NCBI GenBank assembly: GCA_963829545.1 | Contig: CAWHIX010000008.1 | Span: forward strand, 434,001 to 498,000 | DNA: 64,000 nucleotides | Direction of reading: 5' to 3' | Origin: JAXGXJ01 sp963829545 | Lineage (GTDB): Bacteria > Actinomycetota > Thermoleophilia > RBG-16-64-13 | Shown here: one piece after another, positions 13,248 to 21,994 of the stretch | How the letters are laid out: each line of letters begins with the position of its first letter | Numbering within the stretch: the first letter of the stretch is position 1 | Notes under the pieces: model-generated | Databases searched by the model: none | The model's input: only the letters and a program-made list of their open reading frames with translations | Told to the model about the DNA's origin: nothing | Made by a program: the position numbers and the translations under genes

Positions 13248-14008
13248 GGCTCTTTCCTGCCATCGACATCCAGGGCGGCAGATGCGTGCGCCTGCGGCGG
13301 GGCGACTTCGCCGACGAGACGGTGTTCGGAGACGATCCCGTGGCCATGGCTCGCCATTGGGTGGGCGAAGGCGCCCGGTTCCTGCATGTAGTCGATCTGG
13401 ACGGGGCCCACTACGGCGAGCCACGCAACTTCGCCCTCATCCGCGCCATCGCCGAGGCGGTGCCCATACCCATCGAGACGGGAGGCGGCATCCGGACCGA
13501 GGAGACGCTGCAGTCGCTCGCCCAGAGCGCGGTGGCCCGAGCCGTCATCGGCACCAGCGCCGTGGAAGACCAGGACTTTCTCGAGCGGGCCCTCGCCATC
13601 CTGGGCCCCGAGCGACTGGTGGTGGCCGTCGATGCCGAGGACGGCTTTGTAAAGACCAAAGGCTGGCAGGAACGGAGCCAGGTGCGCGCGGCCGATCTGG
13701 TGGGCGTGCTGGAGCAGCTGGGCGTACGCGAGATCCTTTACACCGACATCAGTCGTGACGGCATGATGCAGAGCGTCAACCTCGAGGGTATCCGCGAGTT
13801 GGCCCTGGGCAGCGACCTGGAGATCATCGCCTCCGGCGGCGTGACCAGTCTGGACGACCTACGTGCTCTCAGTACGCTGGAATCGCTGGGGGTCACGGGT
13901 GTGATAGCAGGACGGGCCCTGTACGAGGGGCGCTTCACGGTGAGGGAGGCTCTGGCGGTACTCGACGCGCCGCCGGCCCGGCCGGGCGGCGCCGGAGAGG
14001 TGGTCTGA
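13244..14008 (+). CDS. hisA: Phosphoribosylformimino-5-aminoimidazole carboxamide ribotide isomerase, HisA
   Basis: 254-residue beta/alpha barrel performing the Amadori rearrangement before HisF. The catalytic aspartates are in PAIDIQGGRCVRL (Asp about 7) and TDISRDGMMQSVN; both phosphate loops (ETGGGIRTEE, ASGGVTS) are present. In many actinobacteria this protein is the bifunctional PriA that also serves tryptophan synthesis; sequence inspection alone does not decide that here. The GTG start overlaps hisH and its stop overlaps the hisF start (TGATG). Confidence 0.94.
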   Translation: MRLFPAIDIQGGRCVRLRRGDFADETVFGDDPVAMARHWVGEGARFLHVVDLDGAHYGEPRNFALIRAIAEAVPIPIETGGGIRTEETLQSLAQSAVARAVIGTSAVEDQDFLERALAILGPERLVVAVDAEDGFVKTKGWQERSQVRAADLVGVLEQLGVREILYTDISRDGMMQSVNLEGIRELALGSDLEIIASGGVTSLDDLRALSTLESLGVTGVIAGRALYEGRFTVREALAVLDAPPARPGGAGEVV

Positions 14009-14892
14009 TGCTGCTCAAGAGGATCATTCCCTGTCTGGACGTGCACGACGGCCGGGTGGTCAAGGGCACGAACTTCGTCGACATCCGCGACGCCGGCGAC
14101 CCTGTGGAGCTGGCCGCTCATTACGACCGCGAGGGAGCGGACGAGCTGGTGTTTCTGGACATCACCGCTTCGCACGAGAAGCGCGACACCATAGTAGACC
14201 TCGTGCGGCGCTGCGCCGACCAGGTCTTCATCCCCTTCACCATCGGCGGGGGCATCCGCAACGAGGACGACGTACGGGCCGTGCTGGGGGCGGGGGCGGA
14301 CAAGGTCTCGCTCAACTCGGCGGCCATACGCGACCCGTCACTCATCACCACCTGCGCCAGGCGCTTCGGCTCGCAATGTGTGGTGGTGGCCATCGACGCG
14401 AAGCGGTCGACGGTGGCCATCGACGCGAAGCGGTCGACGGTGGCCATCGACGCCAAGCGCGCGGGGCCCTCGACGCCCGACGGTGTAGCGCCTGACGCGC
14501 GCCAACAGCCGCCGGTTGGCGGGTGGGAGGCCTACATCAACGGCGGCCGCATCCCCACCGGCCTCGACGCGGTGGAATGGGCGGCCAGGGCCGTGTCCCT
14601 GGGTGCGGGGGAGATACTGCTCACCTCCATGGACAGGGACGGCACCAAGGACGGCTACGACCTGGAGCTCAACCGGGCGGTAGCGGAGGCCGTGAACGTG
14701 CCCATCATCGCCAGCGGAGGAGCGGGGACGCTCGCCCACCTGGCCGAGGTCATCGACGAGGGCAAGGCCGATGCGGTGCTGGCCGCTTCCATCTTCCACT
14801 ACGGGGAATACAGCATCCGGGAAGCGAAGGAGTATCTCGCGTCCCAGGGCATTCCGGTCCGTCTGTACGCTGCGTCCTCTTTGGTACAATAA
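14008..14892 (+). CDS. hisF: Imidazole glycerol phosphate synthase cyclase subunit, HisF, with an internal tandem repeat
   Basis: 294 residues against the usual 250-260. Catalytic Asp residues are in IPCLDVHDGRVVKG and LLTSMDRDGTKDGYD; phosphate loops GGGIRNEDD and ASGGAGTL are intact. The extra length lies after beta strand 4, where VAIDAKRST is encoded two and two-thirds times in tandem (14386-14460), followed by a polar insert (AGPSTPDGVAPDARQQPPVG) before the normal WEAYINGGRIPTGLDAVEWA. The insert falls in the loop facing the HisH side or active-site rim, so an effect on activity is possible. It is the last gene of the histidine block. Confidence 0.95.
   Translation: MLLKRIIPCLDVHDGRVVKGTNFVDIRDAGDPVELAAHYDREGADELVFLDITASHEKRDTIVDLVRRCADQVFIPFTIGGGIRNEDDVRAVLGAGADKVSLNSAAIRDPSLITTCARRFGSQCVVVAIDAKRSTVAIDAKRSTVAIDAKRAGPSTPDGVAPDARQQPPVGGWEAYINGGRIPTGLDAVEWAARAVSLGAGEILLTSMDRDGTKDGYDLELNRAVAEAVNVPIIASGGAGTLAHLAEVIDEGKADAVLAASIFHYGEYSIREAKEYLASQGIPVRLYAASSLVQ
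14386..14460 (+). repeat. 27-bp minisatellite inside hisF
   Basis: Two perfect copies of a 27-bp unit (14386-14412, 14413-14439; encoding VAIDAKRST) are followed by a 21-bp partial copy with two third-base differences. The unit keeps the frame, so copy-number changes would lengthen or shorten the protein by nine residues without disrupting it. Confidence 0.95.
14882..14890 (+). promoter_or_regulatory. Extended -10 promoter, probably giving a leaderless mRNA
   Basis: TGGTACAAT matches the extended -10 consensus TGnTAnAAT and lies exactly 8 nt before the ATG at 14899. Transcription would therefore start at or next to the A of the start codon. It overlaps the end of hisF. No clear -35 is seen, as is common for extended -10 promoters. 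Confidence 0.55.
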
Positions 14893-14898
14893 ACGGCC

Positions 14899-16146
14899 AT
14901 GACGGCTTTCGGGACACCGAAAGGGAAGGCAACGCGGACTGGCCGGGAAGACCGATGGTCTCCCAGTAGAAGAACGGTTCTTGGCTTCCCCCTCTCGTTG
15001 GCGATTCTCGCATCGCTGATCTTCTTCCTGGTCGTACCCCTTTTCGCGCAGGCTCCTGCCTCTACTCTTACCGAGAAGCAGGCGGAGTTGAAGAACGCCC
15101 AGGCCCGCCTGAGCGAGTTGCAGGCCGAGTTCGACGCGTTGGCTGCCAAGCACGACGCGGCCGAGACGCGCCTAGCCGCGATCGAGGATGCCATGGGCAC
15201 CGCCAAGAAGGATATCGCCCGCACGGACAAGGACCTGGGCATCATCCAAGCCCAGTTGGCCCAGCGGGTGGTCGATCTCTACAAGGACGGTCAGTCGGCC
15301 ACACCGGAGTATCTCGAGATACTCTTCGGAGAGGCGGATTTCGGCACAGTACTCCATCGTCTTTCCCTGTTGGGCCGGGTGGCCGACCAGGATCAGGAAT
15401 TGTTCCAGCAGATCAGTGCGCACCTGGAGAAGTCAGAGGGGCGGCAGGCGGAACTGGTGCTCAAGCAACAGGAGCAGTCCGAGACGGTCGCCGAACTGGA
15501 AGCCGTCCAGGATGAGGCGAACGCCAAGATGAAGGCTTCGGCGGTCGAGTATCGCCGCCTGAAGAAGCAGGTGGCCGATCTGAAAGAGGCCGCGCGCAAG
15601 GCGGCCGAGGCCGAGGCGGCGCGGAAGGCCGCGGCGGCCGCCGCGGCGGCCAAGGCCAAAGCCGCCGCCCAGAAGAAGAGCAGCTCCGGCGGCAGCAGCT
15701 CCAGCGGGAGTAGCTCCGGCGGTTCCGGGTCGGTGCAGTCGGGATCGTTCGTGTTCCCCGTGGATGGGCCGCACAGCTACACGAACAGCTGGGGCGCCCC
15801 GCGCTCGGGCGGCCGCTCCCACAAGGGCACCGACATCCTGGCTCCTAAGGGAACAGCCGTGGTTGCCTGCGTCAGTGGGACCGTTTCGCGTACCAACCCA
15901 CGGAACAGCGGGCTCGGCGGGATCACCATCTGGCTGCGGGGCAACAACGGCAGCAGCTACTACTACGCCCACCTGGACGGCATCGCCTCCGGCATCGGCC
16001 CAGGCTCCTCGGTGGGCGCCGGGCAGATCATGGGTTGGGTGGGCGATACCGGCAACGCCGCGGGCTGCGACCACCTGCACTTCGAGATCCATCCTGGAGG
16101 GGGTGGGGCGGTGAACCCCTACGCCACCCTCCGCGCCGCCGACTAG
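14899..16146 (+). CDS. Exported M23-family peptidoglycan peptidase with coiled coil
   Basis: 415 residues. A signal/anchor helix (about 30-50, LSLAILASLIFFLVVPLFAQA) is followed by a long coiled coil (55-250) and an Ala/Lys then Ser/Gly linker, then a C-terminal LytM domain. The zinc site is complete: SHKGTDI, YYAHLDG and HLHFEIH. The EnvC-like layout suggests a septal or cell-separation hydrolase or an activator of another hydrolase; a full zinc site favours activity. No ribosome site precedes the ATG, but an extended -10 box ends 8 nt upstream, implying leaderless translation. Its stop TAG interlocks with that of the convergent gene (shared CTAG). Confidence 0.9.
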   Translation: MTAFGTPKGKATRTGREDRWSPSRRTVLGFPLSLAILASLIFFLVVPLFAQAPASTLTEKQAELKNAQARLSELQAEFDALAAKHDAAETRLAAIEDAMGTAKKDIARTDKDLGIIQAQLAQRVVDLYKDGQSATPEYLEILFGEADFGTVLHRLSLLGRVADQDQELFQQISAHLEKSEGRQAELVLKQQEQSETVAELEAVQDEANAKMKASAVEYRRLKKQVADLKEAARKAAEAEAARKAAAAAAAAKAKAAAQKKSSSGGSSSSGSSSGGSGSVQSGSFVFPVDGPHSYTNSWGAPRSGGRSHKGTDILAPKGTAVVACVSGTVSRTNPRNSGLGGITIWLRGNNGSSYYYAHLDGIASGIGPGSSVGAGQIMGWVGDTGNAAGCDHLHFEIHPGGGGAVNPYATLRAAD

Positions 16147-19085
16147 TCCGCGCCGGCCCCCGGCTTAAGGATCACGCCTCGCTGTTGCCGGGCGTCGATT
16201 TTGATTACCAAAGGCTGCGCGAAACGGAAGTGGCGCACGTATTCGGTTCGTCCGAACAGGGGCTGAGCGGCCAGCCAGTCCCAGTCGAAGGTCCCTTCAC
16301 CCGCCTGCTCGTTCACCGTGAAGTAGCCCACGCGGAAGGAGGTGAGGTTCTGGAAGAAGTGGCTGCCCTGGGAGGGGGCGACCACCATGTCCTCGAAGCC
16401 GCACTCCACCATCACCCGGGCGCCTGAGATCTGCTCCCAGGTGACGGGGATGCCCAGCCAGGGGTCGGCCGAGCCCCAGCGACCCAGTCCCACAAGGATG
16501 TAAGGCACGCCCTCGTCGACGAGGGCGGCGTTGCAGCGGGCGATCTCCGCAGCTATTTGTCTGGTCTTGGCCCTCGCGAATCGGGCCTCGTCGACGGCCA
16601 CCACGTCTCGGATATGGTCCATCCTCCCGTTCCCCAATACGCTTGTCGAGAAGCAGAGGGCCGTTTCGGGGTCGGCCTCCTCCAATCGCACTTCGGAAAT
16701 CTCGCGCGACAACGCCAGAGGCCGCATCTGCAGGAAGCCGAACTCTCCCGGCCCTCCTGCCTGACCGGACAGATCGACGGCGAACTCGATCTCTACCTCG
16801 GTGTTCATCCCCCGGCGTCCCAGTTCCATGAGGCGCGCAAGGATGGCCGGCAGGGGGAAGAGACGCCGGCGCAGCAGGGGTGTGAAGCTGACGAGACGTA
16901 CTCCATCACGCGAGATCCCCTCATACACGGCGTCATTCTCGGGCGAGTAGGTCGAAGCCAGCACGCCCAGGGTCCCGTCGGTCTCGGCAACCTGCAAAGG
17001 GTGCCGCTGTTCGGTGGCCAAATCGCCGACGGCGTCCAGCTTCAAGGCTACGAACTCACGCTGCGAGTTGGCCAGCATCTCCGCGGGTGTGGAGAAGTGG
17101 AAGGGATGCTGCGGATAGTGAGGAGAGAAGGACAGCGCGCGGCCGCCTTCCACCACGGTGCGTCCCAAGCCCAGGGCCACAGTGGCCACCCCGTCCTCAG
17201 CCTTGGCCGGCGCCAAGGGGTAAAGATTGTAGGAGCGCATCACCCCCGCCAGATCAGGATAGAAGCGCTCGCCGTGCGGCCGCCCCACCAGCCTCTGCAC
17301 GATGACCGCCATCTTTTCCTCTTCCAGGCGGTAGGGAGTGAAGGCGAAGTAGTTCTTGGCGTAGGTGAGGAAGGTCGACGCCAGGACCCCCTTTACTGCC
17401 CTGGTCAGTTGCTCCAGCCTGACGGCGGGATCGGGGTCGTTGTTGGGAAGCATGTAGGTCTGATAGACGCCGGCCAGGGGTTGGTACTGGGAGTCCTCCA
17501 GCAGGCTCGAGGAACGAACCGCGAGCGGATAGTCGATCAACTCCAGGAACGCGACCAGCGCCTGTAGGGTCTCGTCCCGTAACGATCCACGCAGGAAGCG
17601 CTGTTCGATGGCTTGATCATCGCGCGAGTCGAGGGCGAATTCGCGCAGTCGGTTGTCCTCCAGGAAGTAGTCGAACACCGAGGTGCAGAGAACGACGGCC
17701 GGGGGGACGGTCACCTCCGCGCCGGGGAACTCGTCGGTCACATCGAAGTCGCGCAAGAGATGGCGTACGAAGGCCAGGGCCCGCGCTTTTCCCCCCAAAG
17801 AGCCCCCGCCGATGCGGGCGAAACTGCTGGAGACGTCGAAGATGGTGGGGTCGAAGTCGGCCACTGCTTCCCGGGCCTGCTCCCGTCTGTATATCTCGAT
17901 CTGATCGATCAGGTAGCGGCGCTCGTCCTCGGGCGTGCTGTAGTCGGAGGGCTTGGTGGGGCGCAGATGATGCGCCAGGTGGAACTCGGTCCTGGCCTTG
18001 AGCCAGCGTGAGAAGTGGTTGCGGGTGGCGTGGTAGGTGATCGATTCGCCGGGCACCGTGTGCAGCAGGGCGATGAGCTCGCGCAGGTCGCAAGCGCGCC
18101 CCACCTGCGTACCGTCAGCCAGCCGAAAGACGAAATCGCCGAACAAGAAGTCGTCGATGATGAAACGCCGCAGGTCGGTCAGCAGGTTGGGGGAGTCCTT
18201 GAGCAGAAAGCGGGCGTCCACCTCGTCGGCGAGACTCTTGCGATCCGGGTGACCGGACTGAAGAATGACGGGGATGTCCGGCCAGGCCTGTTTGACGCGG
18301 CGGGAGAACTCCGTGCCCGCCTGGGGGTCGAGCCTGCCATCCTGGGGGAATTCGAGATCGGATATCACGCCCAGGACGTTGTCTTCGTAGGTCTGGAACA
18401 GCTCCCAGGCCTCTTCGAAGGTGCCGCACAGGAGGATCTTGGGCCGCGCGCGCATGCGCAGGATCTTGTGGGCGAGGTTCACTCCCTCCCCGATGAGGGT
18501 CTGGGTGTGGCGGATGATCTCGGAGTAGATGAGGGGCAGGAACGAGCTGTAGAAGCGGATGTTGTCCTCCACCAAGAGGATGACCTGTACCCCGGCAACC
18601 CCGCAGTCGTGGGGGGCGTTGAGCTTGTCCTCCATGTACTTGATGATGGCCAGGAGGATGCGCGAATCGCCCTGCCATAGGAAGACGCGTTCCAGGGGAG
18701 AAAGATCGTGGCCGGCCATGAACTCGGCCAGTTGGCCGCCGTCGAAGGCCAGGAGCACGACGGGCATGTCTATGCCTGCCGCCACCGCAGCCTGGGCCAA
18801 CTCCACGGCGTTCATATCGCCCACGTGGATGGCGCTCACGATCAGATCGAAACGGCTGTCGTTCCTGGCCAACTCGATGGCTTCGGGCCCGCTGGAAACG
18901 TGCACGATCCCCGTGGTGTGGTGCAGGTTGAGCTCGAGGAACTCGCCCAGGATGAGGGCGCTCAACTGCCCGTCTTCCTGCAGGATGAACGTGTCGTACG
19001 TGCTCGAGACGAGGATGACGTTCTCTATCCTCCGAGCCATGAGGTACTCGAAGTCGTAGGCGTGACTCCAATGGGGCCCGTCCAC
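16143..19085 (-). CDS. Receiver-like domains fused to a PPDK-type ATP-grasp (PEP/pyruvate-binding) domain
   Basis: 980 residues. The first ~330 contain two response-regulator-like modules (NVILVSSTYDTFILQEDG... and VQVILLVEDNIRFYSSFLPLIYSEI, with a recognisable acidic VEDN pocket and ILQSGHPDRKS-type end). From about residue 430 a PPDK/PEP-synthase N-terminal ATP-grasp domain begins (ARIGGGSLGGKARALAF, then PLAVRSSSLLEDSQYQPLAGVYQTY). The mobile phosphohistidine domain and the PEP TIM barrel of PPDK, PEP synthase or rifampin phosphotransferase are absent. Role unknown; it may phosphorylate a partner in response to a signal. It follows gdhA by 10 bp in the same direction, suggesting a link with glutamate/nitrogen metabolism. 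The start is a GTG at 19085. Confidence 0.8.
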   Translation of the reverse strand: MDGPHWSHAYDFEYLMARRIENVILVSSTYDTFILQEDGQLSALILGEFLELNLHHTTGIVHVSSGPEAIELARNDSRFDLIVSAIHVGDMNAVELAQAAVAAGIDMPVVLLAFDGGQLAEFMAGHDLSPLERVFLWQGDSRILLAIIKYMEDKLNAPHDCGVAGVQVILLVEDNIRFYSSFLPLIYSEIIRHTQTLIGEGVNLAHKILRMRARPKILLCGTFEEAWELFQTYEDNVLGVISDLEFPQDGRLDPQAGTEFSRRVKQAWPDIPVILQSGHPDRKSLADEVDARFLLKDSPNLLTDLRRFIIDDFLFGDFVFRLADGTQVGRACDLRELIALLHTVPGESITYHATRNHFSRWLKARTEFHLAHHLRPTKPSDYSTPEDERRYLIDQIEIYRREQAREAVADFDPTIFDVSSSFARIGGGSLGGKARALAFVRHLLRDFDVTDEFPGAEVTVPPAVVLCTSVFDYFLEDNRLREFALDSRDDQAIEQRFLRGSLRDETLQALVAFLELIDYPLAVRSSSLLEDSQYQPLAGVYQTYMLPNNDPDPAVRLEQLTRAVKGVLASTFLTYAKNYFAFTPYRLEEEKMAVIVQRLVGRPHGERFYPDLAGVMRSYNLYPLAPAKAEDGVATVALGLGRTVVEGGRALSFSPHYPQHPFHFSTPAEMLANSQREFVALKLDAVGDLATEQRHPLQVAETDGTLGVLASTYSPENDAVYEGISRDGVRLVSFTPLLRRRLFPLPAILARLMELGRRGMNTEVEIEFAVDLSGQAGGPGEFGFLQMRPLALSREISEVRLEEADPETALCFSTSVLGNGRMDHIRDVVAVDEARFARAKTRQIAAEIARCNAALVDEGVPYILVGLGRWGSADPWLGIPVTWEQISGARVMVECGFEDMVVAPSQGSHFFQNLTSFRVGYFTVNEQAGEGTFDWDWLAAQPLFGRTEYVRHFRFAQPLVIKIDARQQRGVILKPGAGAD

Positions 19086-19095
19086 GGTCTGCGGC

Positions 19096-20458
19096 CTACA
19101 CCAACCCCTGGTCCATCATCGCGTCCGCCACCTTGATGAACCCGGCGATGTTGGCCCCGTCTACGTAGTTACCCGGAGAGCCGAAGGCCTCAGCCGCCCC
19201 CACACAGGCTTCGTGGATGCTCTTCATGATCTGGCGCAGGCGCTGGTCGACCTCTTCTCGGGGCCAACGGAGGCGCATGCTGTTCTGTGCCATCTCCAGA
19301 CCTGAGGTGGCCACGCCGCCGGCGTTGGCCGCCTTCCCCGGAGCGAAGAGGATGCCGGCGTCGAGAAACACGTTCACTCCGTCGGTCGTGGTGGGCATGT
19401 TGGCGCCCTCCACCACGCAGGAAACGCCGTTGCGCACCAGGTTGGCAGCGTCGTCGCCGTTCAACTCGTTCTGAGTGGCGCAGGGGAAGGCGCAGTCGGC
19501 CTTGCGGTCCCACTGCGGCGAATCGGCCGCGAGAGGGGTCGGAGGGGGAGTACACGGCGCTCGGGTACCGCTGCGCATACTCTTCGATCCGGCCCCGGCG
19601 CACGTTCTTGAGTTCCTTGAGGAAGGCCAGCCTCTCCTCATCGATGCCGGCCTCGTCGTAGATGCTACCGGACGAATCGGAGGCACTCACCGGTCTCGCG
19701 CCCAGCTCCAGGAGCTTCTCGATGACGTGTTGGGCTACGTTGCCGCTTCCGGAGACCAGACAGCTCTTGCCCTCCAGGGAGTCGCCTCGCTGTGCCAGCA
19801 TCTCGGCGGCGAAGTAGACCACGCCGTAGCCTGTGGCCTCGGGCCGGACCAAGGACCCGCCCCAGCCCAGCCCCTTGCCCGTGAGAACGCCCCTGAACTC
19901 GTTCGTGAGGCGCTTGTGCATGCCGAAGAGATAGCCGATCTCCCGGCCGCCCACGCCGATGTCGCCGGCAGGGACGTCGGTGTCGGCTCCGATGTGGCGG
20001 AACAGCTCACACATGAAGCTCTGACAGAAGCGCATGACCTCGGTGTCGCTCTTGCCTTTGGGGTCGAAGTCGGCCCCTCCCTTGCCCCCGCCCATGGGCA
20101 GGGTGGTGAGGGAGTTCTTGAAGACCTGCTCGAAAGCCAGGAACTTGAGGATGCCCAGATTGACCGACGGGTGGAAGCGCAGGCCGCCCTTGTAGGGGCC
20201 GATGGCCGAGTTCATCTGCACGCGGAAGCCACGCTCCACCTGGACATCGCCCTGGTCGTCCATCCAGGGTACCCGGAACATGATGACGCGCTCCGGCTCG
20301 ACCAAACGCTCCACGATCTTGGCCCCCCGGTACTCGGGATGGCGATCGATGACGACGGAGATGGAGTCGACCACTTCGCCGACGGCCTGGTGGAACTCCG
20401 GTTCGGCCGGGTTCCGGGCCTTCACCAGGGCTACGATCTCTTCGGCGTAGCCGTGCAA
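19096..20458 (-). CDS. gdhA: Glutamate dehydrogenase, NADP-type hexameric (one frameshift)
   Basis: About 454 residues. It shows GFRVQMNSAIGPYKGGLRFH, the catalytic lysine region PMGGGKGGADFDPKGKS, VPAGDIGVGGREIGYLFG, the Rossmann loop VSGSGNVAQH, PCATQNELNGDDA and a normal C-terminus (NIAGFIKVADAMMDQG). The frame breaks near 19535-19545 in a C-rich stretch; similarity resumes at once on the other side. I chose the TTG at 20456-20458 because GGGAGGCGAC precedes it; the frame extends 26 codons further without a family-like sequence. The PPDK-like gene lies immediately downstream. The stretch 20459-20711 upstream holds no gene; a TATGAT element on the minus strand may be its -10. Confidence 0.93.
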
Positions 20459-20711
20459 AGTCGCCTCCCGCTGTTCGCGTGCTTGTTCCCGCCGCCCTTG
20501 ATCCGCCGACGCAACGTGCCGCGATACGCGGCGCAAGGGGTATCAACTCTAGATAGAATCATAGGACGTGACACCTGATTGCGCCATAGCGTGAGCCACG
20601 TGAGGTCTGTGCGCCTCTTGGCTAGACAACTGCTCAGCTAGGCCGTTTGACGGGCACGCGGTACACTATGGTCGGTCGTGGATGCTGTGGGGCGACATGA
20701 GGAGGTAGCAG

Positions 20712-21461
20712 GTGCCGTCAGCGGCGAAGGATTTCGTCATCGACCGCAACTCATTCGAGCCTCCCTACAAGCAGTTGGGTGATCACTTGAGGCGCGGTAT
20801 CGCCACGGGCGAGTACCGGGTGGGACGGCGCCTGCCCTCCGAGAGCGAGTTGTGCGCCGCGTACGGGGTGAGCCGCATGACGGCTCGGCGCGCCATCGGC
20901 GAACTTGTCACCCGAGGCTTGGCCGAGAGGCGGCAGGGAAGGGGCGTGTACGCCTGCGGCGTGGGTCTCTCGAACGCCGTCTTCAACTTCGACGGCCTGA
21001 TGGAGCTGCTCGCGGAAAGCTCGGCGGAGGTGCGGGTGTTGGAGATTACGCCCCTCTGCGCCGACAAGCGCATCGCCCGCGAACTGGAGACCAAGCGCGG
21101 CACTCCGGTGGTGCACATCCGCCAACTGCTCGAGCAGGGGGAGCGGCCGATCCTCTATCGCGACGCCTGGACGCTGTCCTCGGCCGCCGCCGAAGACGCG
21201 GAGCACGGGGTGGCCCCGCTGGCGCACCTCCTAGCCGCGGAGAAAGAGTCGCTCTTCGTGGGGGGCATCATCGAACTCAACGTCCACGTCCTCAGCGAGG
21301 TCGAGGCGGAAGTGCTGAAAGGGAGCCCGGGCGCTCCCGCCTGGAGGATCGAGCACCAGTTCTATGGAGCCGACCGCACGGCGCTCAGCTGGGGACATCT
21401 CTATATCCCCGGTGATCTGCTTCGCTTCCCTGCCTGGATAGGGAACCTCATCTCCGGCTGA
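20712..21461 (+). CDS. GntR/HutC-family transcriptional regulator
   Basis: 249 residues. The N-terminal winged helix (PPYKQLGDHLRRGIATGEYRVGRRLPSESELCAAYGVSRMTARRAIGELVTRG, given here only as a span of about residues 14-66) and the turn RRQGRGVYA are typical GntR. The C-terminal UTRA ligand domain includes VVHIRQLLEQGERPILYRDAW and ends with WGHLYIPGDLLRFP. HutC-type members sense small metabolites such as sugar phosphates, amino-acid intermediates or fatty acyl groups; the ligand here is unknown. GGAGGT precedes the GTG start. It is transcribed divergently from gdhA, so gdhA or the genes to its right could be targets. Confidence 0.9.
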   Translation: MPSAAKDFVIDRNSFEPPYKQLGDHLRRGIATGEYRVGRRLPSESELCAAYGVSRMTARRAIGELVTRGLAERRQGRGVYACGVGLSNAVFNFDGLMELLAESSAEVRVLEITPLCADKRIARELETKRGTPVVHIRQLLEQGERPILYRDAWTLSSAAAEDAEHGVAPLAHLLAAEKESLFVGGIIELNVHVLSEVEAEVLKGSPGAPAWRIEHQFYGADRTALSWGHLYIPGDLLRFPAWIGNLISG

Positions 21462-21511
21462 GCCCGCGCGCATCACCCGTCCCCGGACGATGAATTCCTC
21501 ACCCCGGCCGG

Positions 21512-21949
21512 TCAAGCCGCGCCGGCGACGATCGCAGCGAGAGAGGCCAACATCAGCAGCACCTGCAGCGGTATGCCCACAGCCGGTGGTGCGCTCCCAT
21601 GGGGGAAGCGCGACCAGTGACTTGGGAACCAGCGTCGCCTTGCTTTGCCCGGCAGCACCGCGTCGAGCACGTCGAGGTCGGGGAGAGCCGACACGAATCC
21701 CACGAGCACGATACTCAGGCCCTGATCGAGAGAGAGTCCGGCCACTAGGAAGGCGACAGCGGTCACGCCCACATCGAGCCCAGCCCAAAGTACCCGGCGC
21801 GGATGACGCGAGTAGTCCCAGTGCGGCACCAGATCGAGGAGGAGGTGCAGAACGAGGGCGGCGAGAACGGTGAGCCCCATTCCCAGAGGGCTCCACACGC
21901 CCAGCGCCATGCCGGTGAAGCCATGTACAGCCACCCACATGAGTGACAT
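21512..21949 (-). CDS. Small polytopic membrane protein (YdjM/DUF457-like)
   Basis: 145 residues with about four hydrophobic helices. The His/Asp pattern VHGFTGMALG, HLLLDLVPHWDYSRH and SALPDLDVLDAV resembles membrane-bound putative metal-dependent hydrolases (YdjM/DUF457 type), where the histidines and aspartates face the membrane surface. The start ATG at 21947-21949 is chosen because the preceding codons have no family-like sequence. It lies head to head with the selenoprotein gene, 45 bp apart. Function is unknown. Confidence 0.6.
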   Translation of the reverse strand: MSLMWVAVHGFTGMALGVWSPLGMGLTVLAALVLHLLLDLVPHWDYSRHPRRVLWAGLDVGVTAVAFLVAGLSLDQGLSIVLVGFVSALPDLDVLDAVLPGKARRRWFPSHWSRFPHGSAPPAVGIPLQVLLMLASLAAIVAGAA

Positions 21950-21994
21950 TCTAGAGACAAGGGAAAGACATAGCCAACGGACGGAAGGCCCTGC

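Noticed and set aside
20459..20711. A small gene or riboswitch between gdhA and the GntR gene.
   Set aside because: No coding frame with a start signal and no recognisable riboswitch core; only promoter-like elements are seen.
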